This document shows positions 8,252-16,327 of a DNA stretch of 32,334 nucleotides, in pieces. The notes beneath the pieces are model-generated. The model was not told where the DNA came from and searched no databases. It saw only the letters and a list, made by a program, of their open reading frames with translations. Positions within the stretch are counted from its first letter, which is position 1, and every line of letters begins with the position of its first letter. The position numbers were made by a program, and so were the translations under genes. This DNA comes from a virus. Where the stretch lies: the IMG/VR virus record IMGVR_UViG_3300007229_000042, positions 1 through 32,334 of that record. One strand, given 5' to 3'.

Positions 8252-9772
8252 TTAGCGCTCCTTGTGCATTAGAAAAGCGAACGAGATGATAGTGACTTCG
8301 CTATCTACATCTTGTTCTTCTGTTCGGAAGCGAAGACGAACGCCACGAAACAGGTGATTGAATGGAAATGTGAAGTCGGATTTCAAAGGGGCATCGCCCC
8401 AATGGGGATCACCCGGCAGGCGATCCAAGTTTACTTCGATTGAACCCATAGGACGGTCATCTTCGTCAACTGCGTCGATGAAAAAACGTCCTTTACCCGT
8501 GGCTTGTAAAACTAGAGTGTGCGTCCTCTTTGTTCCGATAAAGTCACCAAGCCAAAGAACGGGGGTCTCCGCAACCATAGGTGATCGTCTGAGATCGGCG
8601 ATGCCGGTTTCTTGTTGAAAGGCCCGTTCAGTAGCTTCGTAAACGCCATCGGCAGTGCCGAACATCAAGCGACCGCCCAGGAACGTGCCGCAGCGCGGCA
8701 AGAGAGTGTCACCAAGCTGGAAGTTACGCAACTCGTAGCCCGCTCGGAAGTTCATAGACAGACGAACAGTTTGAGTGCCGCCAGGTCTGGGGAAGAATAT
8801 GTGGTAGACCAATGCGTCTGGGTCGTAGACCGCTGAGATCATACGAGGGTCGGGAGTGCTCTTGACCAACTCCTGATACAGCGTTTCGACCTCATCGGAC
8901 AAAGACGCTTCAGCGATTGTAATACCGTTTTGTTCAGAGCGCATAATCGAGTGGATGCCGCGTCGGGAACAAAACAAAAGGTCTGAGCCTGCGTTGACGA
9001 CTGTGTTGTGCCCGATGCAGCCGATGCGTAAGTTCGCCCTGCTATCTAGCTGCCACTGCTCGAAGTCGGGGTCGATGACGTAAACAAGCGTTTGGTCTTT
9101 GGTGAAAACCGCTAGACGGTTGGCCTCAAAAGTACCAAGGCCCGTGATCTCATCGGCAGTACCAATCAGGTTGGAAATGTCGATAAAGCTGGCGCGAGTG
9201 ACTTCCTCGGTAGGAGCTTCTTCGTTTAAGAAAATATCCGGGTTATCTACGCGAGAAAACTCAATGGTCGTAGGCCGATCCTTAAAGCCAGCAACAGCTA
9301 GACGCCTCTGGATAGGGACGCCAAAGGAAGGCTTGATGGAGGCCGTAGACGTAGAGAACTCAAAGCCGTCGTAGCGGTACATCCTAGTGTCGTCTGAGAA
9401 AATGTGCACCTTGCCTTTGAAGTTCGTCATTGTGACGATTGCGTCCTTGGGGAAAGCCCCGTCTACTCGGTGTCCTCTATCTGAGGCAAGGTGCGTCTCC
9501 GCTGCATCTTCTTCCGCAAAGACAACGCCTTCACGGTTATAGAAACGCAACGCTTTCACAGGGAAGCGGTTGGAGCCACTGTGTAAGAAAAATTTAGGAT
9601 CGCGAATAAGCTGGCCACGATAGTCAACGTAACAGTTGTCTAGGAGCCAGAAGTTCTGCTCCTTCTGACGCTCCATCGCCGTGATGTCACGCGAACGGTC
9701 AATGCCACGAAACCCGTAATAGGTCGTGGCCTGACTGTTTATCGCAATGGGAGCATACGTTAATCGTGCCAT
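8252..9772 (-). CDS. Tail nozzle / packaged-DNA stabilisation protein (P22 gp10- or T7 gp12-like)
   Basis: The 506-residue protein reads as a repeated beta-rich fold. Typical phrases are VTMTNFKGKVHIFSDDTRMYRYDG, GLGTFEANRLAVFTKDQTLVYVID and NAGSDLLFCSRRGIHSI. These resemble the beta-propeller proteins that close the portal channel in short-tailed phages. The length is close to P22 gp10 (472 aa) and well below T7 gp12 (about 790 aa). It overlaps the preceding adaptor-like gene by 1 nt and precedes the tail fibre gene. Adaptor, nozzle, fibre is a common podovirus order. The fold assignment rests on recalled family features and position; the tail role is probable. Confidence 0.72.
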   Translation of the reverse strand: MARLTYAPIAINSQATTYYGFRGIDRSRDITAMERQKEQNFWLLDNCYVDYRGQLIRDPKFFLHSGSNRFPVKALRFYNREGVVFAEEDAAETHLASDRGHRVDGAFPKDAIVTMTNFKGKVHIFSDDTRMYRYDGFEFSTSTASIKPSFGVPIQRRLAVAGFKDRPTTIEFSRVDNPDIFLNEEAPTEEVTRASFIDISNLIGTADEITGLGTFEANRLAVFTKDQTLVYVIDPDFEQWQLDSRANLRIGCIGHNTVVNAGSDLLFCSRRGIHSIMRSEQNGITIAEASLSDEVETLYQELVKSTPDPRMISAVYDPDALVYHIFFPRPGGTQTVRLSMNFRAGYELRNFQLGDTLLPRCGTFLGGRLMFGTADGVYEATERAFQQETGIADLRRSPMVAETPVLWLGDFIGTKRTHTLVLQATGKGRFFIDAVDEDDRPMGSIEVNLDRLPGDPHWGDAPLKSDFTFPFNHLFRGVRLRFRTEEQDVDSEVTIISFAFLMHKER

Positions 9773-10203
9773 CAGATGTACCTTGGGTTGCTTCCGCCAT
9801 CCATGACCTTAGCGAAGTAACGCTTATTGCCATCTAGCCTTGTGAGCAGGATGTCAGTCATCGTGGCCTGATACATCTGCAAGAACATGATGGCCTTCTC
9901 TGACCCCTGCTGAATAAGGTAATGAGACGTAAGGCCGTCAATCATAATCATATCAGGGATCGCACGAAACTCTGTTGGATCATTGTAGTAATCAATGTCT
10001 ACTTTTCCATCGTGATAAGGGTGCTTACGCACGTCCTCAACCACACGGTTAGCAAGCTCTATCATCATCATCATAACCTCCCCATCCACACGGGAAGGAG
10101 AGAAGTTACCTGCGCGAACAAGAGCCGAGCGCACTAAGTCTTCAAGCGGGCTGAATTTCTCTCGGCCCGCCGCAAAAGGTTTTTGTACGCTCTTCTCAGC
10201 CAT
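9772..10203 (-). CDS. Putative head-to-tail adaptor protein
   Basis: The 143-residue product is mainly helical (for example EDLVRSALVRAGNF and VMMMMIELANRVVEDV) with an aromatic beta segment in the middle (KVDIDYYNDPTEFRAIPDMI). Adaptor proteins such as P22 gp4 and T7 gp11, which bind under the portal and seat the nozzle, have similar size and helical content and the same position just before the nozzle gene. It overlaps both neighbours by one base (TAATG and TGATG arrangements), which suggests stoichiometric expression. The assignment rests mainly on size and position. Confidence 0.6.
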   Translation of the reverse strand: MAEKSVQKPFAAGREKFSPLEDLVRSALVRAGNFSPSRVDGEVMMMMIELANRVVEDVRKHPYHDGKVDIDYYNDPTEFRAIPDMIMIDGLTSHYLIQQGSEKAIMFLQMYQATMTDILLTRLDGNKRYFAKVMDGGSNPRYI

Positions 10204-10562
10204 TATTCGTCCTCACAACAAATGACACGGCCCGACCAAATGTGGTGGTGCAGCTTCGCAAGGTCCGATACTTCACGCGGCACACGCCAGTGAACGTAGG
10301 AACGCTCCGCATCCCAGCGACCAGAGACACGGACATTATCTGTAATCCGCAAATCAAACGCTCCATTCTCAGGCTCGGCGGAAACATAGTAAACAAACTG
10401 TGACTTGTTATCGTTTTTAGGAGCCTTTTTCTGACGAGCCGTCTTAGATGGAGAAGGTTCTTTTGGAGCCTCTTCCTGTTCAAATGCTTCGTTTACATCT
10501 GGCGTAGATGGGTCGTCGGCCTGATAGTGGCCGGTTGCTGTGCGTGCGCGTTTGCGTGCCAT
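10203..10562 (-). CDS. Hypothetical protein with basic, disordered N-terminus
   Basis: The 119-residue product has a disordered Lys/Arg/Glu/Pro-rich N-terminal half (residues 1-50) and a compact C-terminal half with beta-type segments (FVYYVSAEPENGAFDLRITDNVRV, then SYVHWRVPREV). AGGAG lies about 7 nt before the ATG. It is the first gene after the terminator that follows the capsid gene and is coupled to the adaptor-like gene by a 1-nt overlap. It may be a head completion or head decoration protein, but no family was recognised. Confidence 0.7.
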   Translation of the reverse strand: MARKRARTATGHYQADDPSTPDVNEAFEQEEAPKEPSPSKTARQKKAPKNDNKSQFVYYVSAEPENGAFDLRITDNVRVSGRWDAERSYVHWRVPREVSDLAKLHHHIWSGRVICCEDE

Positions 10563-10623
10563 TGAAGTCTCCTAAGTGGTTCTCACTATTTATGGGCGCA
10601 AAGAGCTCTACTGTCGTCCCACA

Positions 10624-10651
10624 TAAAAAAGGGGCCACCGAAGCAGCCCCT
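10624..10651 (-). terminator. Rho-independent terminator after the major capsid gene
   Basis: On the minus strand AGGGGC pairs with GCCCCT through a stem closed by a cTTCGg tetraloop (plus coordinates 10630-10651) and is followed by a run of six T (10630-10625). It lies 24 nt past the capsid gene stop and would cap the abundant capsid transcript, leaving the tail genes to read-through. Confidence 0.85.
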
Positions 10652-10674
10652 CCTAAAACCTTGTGGATTATCGC

Positions 10675-11844
10675 TTAGGCAGCGACATCGTTCCAGTTTT
10701 TGATGTAGGCGTGTGTTTTGTCCTGCAACATTTCCAAACCACATTCGGTCAGGAACTCGTGCTTGACTGCATCCTCATCAGGAGACTGACGATCACGCAG
10801 TAGGGACGTATCGCGACCATCGAGGTAACGGTACTTGAGGTACGGGAAGTCGATGATGATCGCCGCATTCTCCATGCCCGGAACCTGACGGAACTGAGGA
10901 TGCAAGTGCACCATCAAGTCACCCGCGAAGGTGTTGTAAGAAGTAAGGTTTACGCCGTAAGCCCCTTCTACAACTTGTGGAGCCCAACGGTCTTTGCCGA
11001 ACTTCTGCAAGTGACCAGCAACTTTAGCGCCACAGAACATGATTTTCTGCTTGGAGCCGAATGCAAAGATGTCTTCAATCAGTGCACGGTCAAACTGATC
11101 CTCTGTCATAACGCCAGAAGCAGTAGAACGATCCAGCACGTTAGAGATCGAGTTCGTCAAGCCGCCTGTGAAGCGACGTGGCTGTGCCGAAGTGCCGTTG
11201 CTCTCATGCTTTTTACCAAAGAACATAGCACGTTCAATGTCTTGCATGTGGAGCTTGAGCGCCTTAGTGGCCATCTCGTCTTCTTTGTCGCCAGTGCGCA
11301 AGTTCGTAGCACGCAAAGTTTCTGTCACCTTAAAGGCAGTACGGAAAATTTGTGTGTAGTTCGTTGCTACTGTCGCATCGAAGCTGACGCCAGTTGGGCT
11401 TGATGCCCCTTCTTCAAAGGCCGAACCTGAGATGAAGAGAGCAGCGCCGTCTGCGATTGTGTGGCTTGTGCCACCAATGTTACGCTCAACAGTCAAGCCA
11501 GTGGACGTACTGTCAGCAGTAACTCGCATTACTTCGCCAGTCGCAGAGTTCACCAGGATAGTACCGGCAACCGCAAACAGGTTGTCGTTACCAGCGTCCG
11601 TAGTGATGGTGGTCGTAGAAGCCGAAGCCACTGCACCGTCTACGGTCAACTTCCGCTCGGGAAGTTCATCGCGGAAGTTTTTATACTCTGGATCATCAGT
11701 TGCTTCCGAGGAAGTCATTGATAACAATGCATTCAGCGGAGCATTGCCATTTGGCTCCAAGAGCGTAAAAAGCTCGCGATAATTCTTGGGGCGGAAGTCT
11801 ACGTCGAACGTACCTGTGCCCCGCAAGCCTTGAATACCAGCCAT
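10675..11844 (-). CDS. Major capsid protein (HK97-like fold, DUF5309/SU10 type)
   Basis: The 389-residue product forms the capsid shell. Residues about 64-155 look like an inserted beta domain (VASASTTTITTDAG...GTILVNSATGEVMRVT...LTVERNIGGTSHTIADGAALFISGSAFEEG), as found in the DUF5309/SU10-type major head proteins. After it come IFRTAFKVTETLRATN and a helical segment with KALKLHMQDIERAMFFGKK, the long spine-helix region of these proteins. AAAGGA lies 8 nt before the start. The gene follows the scaffold gene and is flanked by hairpins on both sides. No N-terminal protease or delta domain was seen. The capsid role is strongly supported by context; the subfamily is less certain. Confidence 0.85.
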   Translation of the reverse strand: MAGIQGLRGTGTFDVDFRPKNYRELFTLLEPNGNAPLNALLSMTSSEATDDPEYKNFRDELPERKLTVDGAVASASTTTITTDAGNDNLFAVAGTILVNSATGEVMRVTADSTSTGLTVERNIGGTSHTIADGAALFISGSAFEEGASSPTGVSFDATVATNYTQIFRTAFKVTETLRATNLRTGDKEDEMATKALKLHMQDIERAMFFGKKHESNGTSAQPRRFTGGLTNSISNVLDRSTASGVMTEDQFDRALIEDIFAFGSKQKIMFCGAKVAGHLQKFGKDRWAPQVVEGAYGVNLTSYNTFAGDLMVHLHPQFRQVPGMENAAIIIDFPYLKYRYLDGRDTSLLRDRQSPDEDAVKHEFLTECGLEMLQDKTHAYIKNWNDVAA

Positions 11845-12021
11845 GGGTATATCCTTTCAGCTATAGTTTCATTTGCGAGGGCCATCAGATTTCGGCTCGG
11901 ATTGTCACGCAGCCGTATCCTTAGTCCCATGTTTTACCCGGTGTTAGAGGGCCGTAGCGCTCACCGCGTAAACCAAATATGCACGAGGGGCGCTGAGTGG
12001 TCGTCCCTCGTGCAGTTTTTT
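11845..12021. other. Leader region between scaffold and capsid genes
   Basis: These 177 bases have no convincing gene. They hold a strong hairpin (11981-12013), an AAAGGA ribosome-binding site for the capsid gene, and the phrase AAACTATAG about 20 nt before the capsid start, which vaguely resembles the end of a T7-type promoter. No second copy of that phrase was found in front of other late genes, so no promoter is called. Confidence 0.5.
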
Positions 12022-12023
12022 TT
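11981..12023 (+). terminator. Terminator-like hairpin with T-run on the plus strand
   Basis: GCACGAGGGGCG (11981-11992) pairs with CGTCCCTCGTGC (12002-12013) across a 9-nt loop, with one G-T pair, and is followed on the plus strand by eight T (12016-12023). Its polarity would stop antisense transcription. On the minus strand the same hairpin lies between scaffold and capsid genes but lacks a clear U-run. Confidence 0.6.
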
Positions 12024-13017
12024 ATCGAACGCCCGCTATGTTCTTGGACAAAGCCTGCGCACCCAAGCGAGATAAGGTCTCATCGCCACCTCGAGCACCC
12101 AGAGAAGAAGTCGGCCCGCCCGACTGGTTCTTGAGAAAGGCTTCTCGGCGAGAGGCCATATCCTGCAATCGAGTAAACTCTGGAGTGTTACGTTCGTTCT
12201 TGAAGTCGTTGATGACTTTTGACGCGAGAGAGGCATCAGCAAAGTCTTCGATGGTATAGCCGCGTTCGCCGGCATAGCTCATGAAGTTCTTGCCCTCCTC
12301 ATCGGGAAGGCCAGCCTGTTGCTGTGCTCGGTCAAGGTTGTTTGCAATCGTTTGCTTGATAGCAGTATTGCGATCAACCTGTGCGCCTTGGGCTGCGTTC
12401 ATGCCCTGCTGCGCGCCTTGCTGGCTCCGCTGTAGGATTTGGTTCATTGCGCCCATTTGCTGTTGGAGCTGTTGCTCCATGCGCTGAATGCGGTCCATGC
12501 CCTCACGATACCCAGGGGGTAACGAAATCGCGTTGTCGTCTTCGTACTTCGCAAACTCGTTCTCGATATTCGGCTGCATAGCAGTAGGGCTAGGCTGCTG
12601 AGGTTGCGCCACGCCTTTTTGCGCTGGGCGGTTCTGGCCAAGCTGTGCGTTCTTCGTAAACGCTTGCAACGACGCATTCATCAAGCTGGCAATCTGCTCC
12701 GGGCTCGCGCCAGATGTTTCCATCAGTTTTTCGGCGATGCTGCTGATAGGCTTCATCTGAGCATTTCGGTAGTTCAAGTCTTTGTACCGAGAGAACGTAG
12801 ATGAAATTTGTTCTGGCGTTAATGCACGCTCTTCATCACCCATCTTAACTTTGTAAACAAGCGGGTCTTGCTGTACGCGGTCGCCCTCCGTTTTAGGGGA
12901 ACCCTTTTGCTCTGCGGCTTCCTGTACTGTGGTGGGAGCCTCGGCGGGTGCTGCTGGGGCTTGAGGCGCTGGGGCACCAAGTTGCTTTGCAGCCATGCGT
13001 TGCAGTTGATCGTCCAT
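12022..13017 (-). CDS. Capsid scaffolding protein
   Basis: The 331-residue product is acidic to neutral and dominated by Gln, Ala and Pro. A Pro/Ala-rich N-terminus (residues 14-30) is followed by a helical region and a long Gln/Met-rich probable coiled coil (EGMDRIQRMEQQLQQQMGAM...LQRSQQGAQQG, about residues 170-210). The C-terminus is basic and helical, ending SKNIAGVR, as expected for the capsid-binding end of a scaffold. I chose the ATG at 13017 because AAGGAG lies 6-7 nt upstream and the previous gene stops two bases before it. It lies directly before the capsid gene. The scaffold role is inferred from composition and position; no protease domain was seen. Confidence 0.8.
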   Translation of the reverse strand: MDDQLQRMAAKQLGAPAPQAPAAPAEAPTTVQEAAEQKGSPKTEGDRVQQDPLVYKVKMGDEERALTPEQISSTFSRYKDLNYRNAQMKPISSIAEKLMETSGASPEQIASLMNASLQAFTKNAQLGQNRPAQKGVAQPQQPSPTAMQPNIENEFAKYEDDNAISLPPGYREGMDRIQRMEQQLQQQMGAMNQILQRSQQGAQQGMNAAQGAQVDRNTAIKQTIANNLDRAQQQAGLPDEEGKNFMSYAGERGYTIEDFADASLASKVINDFKNERNTPEFTRLQDMASRREAFLKNQSGGPTSSLGARGGDETLSRLGAQALSKNIAGVR

Positions 13018-13018
13018 G

Positions 13019-13294
13019 TTATTCTCCTTCTGTCCGGCCTTGGCGGGACGGTGCTTCTTCAAATGAAAGCTCACCCTCTAGTTTAAGGATGAGCCGAGAG
13101 GGTAAGTTGAGCATTTGCTCCGCCGCCCATATTGCGCCCCGATTGAAGTCCATCTCTTGCTGAGACATCTCCTTAGAGCGAGCCATCGACAAAGCTAACT
13201 GAAGGACTTCCTCCTTCATAACTTCGTTAAGCGTAGACCAACCGCTACTTTCGCTTAGAGCGATTAGGGTTTTAATCTGATTTTTGAGTGTCAT
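13019..13294 (-). CDS. Small hypothetical protein upstream of scaffold
   Basis: The 91-residue product is helical and starts MTLKNQIKTLIALSESSGW, then has a Met/Glu/Gln-rich helix and a charged C-terminal tail. It resembles the small uncharacterised proteins often found beside phage head genes. Its last codons contain the ribosome-binding site of the scaffold gene, so the two are translationally linked. No clear ribosome-binding site precedes its own start. Confidence 0.65.
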   Translation of the reverse strand: MTLKNQIKTLIALSESSGWSTLNEVMKEEVLQLALSMARSKEMSQQEMDFNRGAIWAAEQMLNLPSRLILKLEGELSFEEAPSRQGRTEGE

Positions 13295-13307
13295 GGTGAG
13301 GGGTGTT

Positions 13308-13379
13308 CTACTTTCTGAGGATTGGCTTTCCCGCCATTACTGTCGAGCAGCCTTTCTTTTTCAATGTAGCCTTAGCCAT
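13308..13379 (-). CDS. Possible 23-residue basic peptide
   Basis: Between two small head-region genes the minus strand encodes MAKATLKKKGCSTVMAGKP and four more residues to a TAG. A purine-rich AAGGGAAAG precedes the ATG by about 5 nt. It is very basic and fills an otherwise empty gap of 115 bases. The ribosome-binding site and fit between neighbours are the only support, so it may be chance. Confidence 0.4.
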   Translation of the reverse strand: MAKATLKKKGCSTVMAGKPILRK

Positions 13380-13409
13380 TACTTCTTTCCCTTCGCGGTT
13401 GTTGCTGCA

Positions 13410-13682
13410 TTACCACTTCACCCTATCTGCCCAATAAGCCGCGCTCATCTTGCCCTTCTTGATGTTCGCCTCGTGGCGAGCCTTGAAGGAAGCACGACGC
13501 TTCTTCTGTGCTTCAGACGATGGAGATTTACCCGCGCCCTTCACACCCTGCTGGCCAAAGCGAATGATCTTCTCTTTGCCGCCCTCACAGGCTTTCACCA
13601 TGTGAGACTTCTTGGGGTGTGACGGAGTACGCCGTGGCTTATTGCACGGCATATCCTTTTTGGAGGCGGGCTTCTTAGCCAA
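13410..13682 (-). CDS. Small, highly basic conserved-type phage protein
   Basis: The 90-residue product is rich in Lys and Arg and contains PRRTPSHPKKSHMVKACEGG, KIIRFGQQGVKGAGK and a C-terminus KGKMSAAYWADRVKW. I recall very similar small proteins in many marine phage genomes, without an established function (unverified). The charge suggests DNA or RNA contact, perhaps in the head. It would start with TTG at 13682, with AGAGG about 9 nt upstream, overlapping the previous gene by 8 nt. The ATG at 13652 (MPCNKPRRT) is a plausible alternative, but AAGGA lies too close to it. Confidence 0.75.
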   Translation of the reverse strand: MAKKPASKKDMPCNKPRRTPSHPKKSHMVKACEGGKEKIIRFGQQGVKGAGKSPSSEAQKKRRASFKARHEANIKKGKMSAAYWADRVKW

Positions 13683-13899
13683 TGCCGTTCGCCTCTTTAA
13701 TGCGAGCGACGATACTGGATGAATGTTCGCGAGTGATAACGAAACCCATGTTTTCGTTGAGCGCTACCTTGGTGCCAATTTCATGGTGCATACCATTCTC
13801 GTCTGGAGTATCCAACGGTTGCGACATCGTGAACATTACACGGGAAGCATCAAAGAAATGATCGCTCCCATGTTCGTCAGTGTAAGGAATGAACTTCAT
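13675..13899 (-). CDS. Small hypothetical protein
   Basis: The 74-residue product starts MKFIPYTDEHGSDHFFD and has a beta-rich middle (KVALNENMGFVITREHSS) and a helical C-terminus. GGAG lies about 11 nt before the ATG, inside the end of the preceding gene. It overlaps the following basic-protein gene by 8 nt. No family was recognised. Confidence 0.65.
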   Translation of the reverse strand: MKFIPYTDEHGSDHFFDASRVMFTMSQPLDTPDENGMHHEIGTKVALNENMGFVITREHSSSIVARIKEANGIG

Positions 13900-13907
13900 C
13901 GTTATTT

Positions 13908-14195
13908 TTACTCCGTTGTTGAATTTAATTCGGCAGCATCAACAGCAGCCTGTTCCGTCGGGGATAACGTCATAGGGGGAAGATCGGACAGATCGTCAGA
14001 AACGGGGTCTGGAATGGTGGATGGGTAATCGCGTAATGATTGACGATATGTCACCCAATCGGCCCTCTCCGATGCAAGCGCAGAAAAAGACGCAGCGCTT
14101 TCAACCATGCGCAACATTTCGATGTCGCTGCGGGACAACTTATCATCGCGCGCAATCCGAATGCTCTCCATTAAAACTTCTCGATTGACTGCCAT
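13908..14195 (-). CDS. Putative tail fibre assembly chaperone
   Basis: The 95-residue protein carries ADWVTYRQSLRDYPSTIPDP in its middle. W..YRQ.LRD is the hallmark of the phage tail assembly chaperone family (PF16778-like), whose members usually lie directly after a tail fibre or adhesin gene and help fold or trimerise it. Here it overlaps the stop of the glycine-rich adhesin gene by one base (TAATG), with GGGGAC upstream. I chose this ATG at 14195 over one 60 bases upstream because of that coupling. The C-terminal SPTEQAAVDAAELNSTTE is probably flexible. Confidence 0.7.
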   Translation of the reverse strand: MAVNREVLMESIRIARDDKLSRSDIEMLRMVESAASFSALASERADWVTYRQSLRDYPSTIPDPVSDDLSDLPPMTLSPTEQAAVDAAELNSTTE

Positions 14196-16321
14196 TATAC
14201 TGTCCCCGCTACTTTCATATCTGGGCGCTCTGATGCGTAATTGTATGGGAAGCAACGCTGTGTGCCATCAACGCCGCGCCCCCAGATAATGCGAACGCCG
14301 CCCGGTGCGCCGTGACCGCCGCCCCAGCTCGTGCCAGAGCCGCCGCCGCCGCCGCCGTGAACGCCGCCCGGAGTGCTTCGCTGGCCTGTGAACTCGCCTT
14401 GTGTGTTGCCTTGGTTGTTTTCGCCGTAGCTTCCACGCGAACCGCCTGAACCGCCACCGCCACCACCACGGTAGCTGGATGACCCCTCAGGAAAAGAAGT
14501 CCAAGAGCTCTTGTCGCCTCCGTGTCCAGAGCCGGCTTGAGTGGATGTAGATGGCGATCCGGTTGTTTGGCTGCCGGAATACCCCTGACCGTCTAGCCCA
14601 ACGCCGCCACCGGCGCTTGAGCCGTAAGTGGATGAGTGATACCATCCGCCGCCGCCGCCGCCCCACTGACCGTTTTGTGAATTGTAAGCGCTGCCGCTGG
14701 CTCCGCGATAACCGCCAGCACCACCGCCAGAATATCCGCCAGTGTACTGACCTGTGCCACCACCGAAAAAGTGGCCCTCAATCGTACTGCCATAGTTAGA
14801 GTTTACACCCCAACCCCCACCATCTTGGCTGGAGTTTGCGTTGTAACGAGGTGTCCAGTCTGTAATACCAGAAATAGTAGCGCCGCCAGTGTAAGACGTG
14901 CTCTGGCCATTAGGGTTGCTATTCGTGTGGCCGTGCCAGCCACCGCCTTGCCCGTAAAGCAAGCAGTCGCCAGTTGTAACATCACGGACCCATGATGGCC
15001 CTCCGCCATATTGACCGTTGTTAGGTTCACTGTAGCGACCCAATCCGACACAGATGTTGAACTCCTGACCGGGGGTCACATCGACGCCATTGAGCCATGC
15101 GAGGCCGCCACCGCCACCACCATCAGCCGACCAATTATACTGACCTGAACCGCCGGCGCCAACAGCAACCATAGAAATCGAAGTAACGCCGTTCGGGACA
15201 ACCCAGCGGAATTGGGCATAAGCGTGGTTAACTCCACTCGACCACATCTGGGTCGAACTACTAGTAAAGCCCATTATTCCGTTCTTAGTGTAAGCGTTCG
15301 AAATGTCGCCGTAAACTGAACTATTGATATATGAGTTCATGTTGTTTCTGAACATACAACCATATCCGTCATTTAATAAATATGGAGATGTATCCTGCCT
15401 ATTGGTTGTGTAACGACGTAGTGCCCCCGTTGATTTCTTGGGATTGCATTGAGCTTCACTGGTAGCGACCGTGGTATAATTGGTACTGCCGGTTAAGTTC
15501 ACGCTTGCATTAGCAGGCCCTAAATAGCGAGCGCCGTATGCGTCTCCATACGCAACGCTTCCTGTAAAGGTCTGAGAGACGACCCCGTATTCGCCCAGGT
15601 CAACATTGACTGTAAGGCTATGGGTCGTTGCTGCCGCCGTGATGTCGCCTATACTCGCGATGTAAACGCGGCCAGTGTCGCTTTCGATGATCGGGGTCAC
15701 GCCAGCGGCGAAGCCGCTTACGTTAGAAAGGGTATATGTAGCCCCTGAGTAAGTAGTCGTTGGCCCCGCAAAAAGAGTAAACTCTTCAGCCGTATTTCGG
15801 ATAAACCGAGAGGGAAAGGCATTTGGCGACTGATCCCAAACTGGAGTAGTTCCAGCAGGCAGAACCTTTAAGACGTAGGTGATTTCGACCTGTTCCGCAT
15901 CAGTCCCTCTCGGGTAGTTCGCTTTAATCTTAAACGTATTAGTGCCCACAGCAGAAGGAGTTCCGTAGAACCGAGCTTCGCCCGTGTCCGTATCGGTACT
16001 GTCCACGTTAGTTGTCCAACTGACACCCGCAGGGAGAGCAGTGTCGCCATTCGTGAACTCATAGGTGAAAGAGCCAGTCTCAGTTTCGAACGCATTGTCA
16101 AAGTAGATGTACTGGTCCTTGGTCGGGATCGAGGTGCCAGCATCAAGCACGACCGTTACGGTATCACCGCTCGATACGAAGCCGCCGTGGTTCGCGTTTG
16201 AGCGATCCGGGTGGCCCCTGATGATCTTAACAAGGTCGCCAGCAGAACTGGTGGCCCCAGAGCCACCACCGAAGGTGTACTCTGAGCCGCTGATTTTCTT
16301 TGGTCTACGGATGCGTGCCAT
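14195..16321 (-). CDS. Glycine-rich receptor-binding adhesin
   Basis: The 708-residue product starts with a basic tail (MARIRRPKKISG). It is followed by two Ig-like beta domains (about residues 60-150 and 155-255; the first ends FYGTPSAVGTNTFKIKA, a putative-Ig He_PIG-type phrase). Residues about 375-690 are glycine-rich with runs of up to six Gly separated by aromatic and polar residues (GGGGGGLAWLNG, GGGTGQYTGGYSGGGAGG). The C-terminus has APGGVRIIWG and RCFPYN. Similar glycine-rich domains in T4-type adhesins fold as packed polyglycine helices with variable loops for receptor binding. The chaperone-like gene follows immediately. This is the most likely host-recognition protein. Confidence 0.8.
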   Translation of the reverse strand: MARIRRPKKISGSEYTFGGGSGATSSAGDLVKIIRGHPDRSNANHGGFVSSGDTVTVVLDAGTSIPTKDQYIYFDNAFETETGSFTYEFTNGDTALPAGVSWTTNVDSTDTDTGEARFYGTPSAVGTNTFKIKANYPRGTDAEQVEITYVLKVLPAGTTPVWDQSPNAFPSRFIRNTAEEFTLFAGPTTTYSGATYTLSNVSGFAAGVTPIIESDTGRVYIASIGDITAAATTHSLTVNVDLGEYGVVSQTFTGSVAYGDAYGARYLGPANASVNLTGSTNYTTVATSEAQCNPKKSTGALRRYTTNRQDTSPYLLNDGYGCMFRNNMNSYINSSVYGDISNAYTKNGIMGFTSSSTQMWSSGVNHAYAQFRWVVPNGVTSISMVAVGAGGSGQYNWSADGGGGGGLAWLNGVDVTPGQEFNICVGLGRYSEPNNGQYGGGPSWVRDVTTGDCLLYGQGGGWHGHTNSNPNGQSTSYTGGATISGITDWTPRYNANSSQDGGGWGVNSNYGSTIEGHFFGGGTGQYTGGYSGGGAGGYRGASGSAYNSQNGQWGGGGGGWYHSSTYGSSAGGGVGLDGQGYSGSQTTGSPSTSTQAGSGHGGDKSSWTSFPEGSSSYRGGGGGGSGGSRGSYGENNQGNTQGEFTGQRSTPGGVHGGGGGGSGTSWGGGHGAPGGVRIIWGRGVDGTQRCFPYNYASERPDMKVAGTV

Positions 16322-16327
16322 GTGTGC

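Noticed and set aside
11850-11870. T7-type promoter before the capsid gene
   Set aside because: AAACTATAG and an AAGGATATACCC-ATG leader resemble T7 elements, but the match is short, no second copy was found before other late genes, and no phage RNA polymerase gene is in the window.
11830-12075. 81-codon plus-strand frame covering the capsid leader
   Set aside because: It contains the plus-strand terminator hairpin and has no ribosome-binding site.
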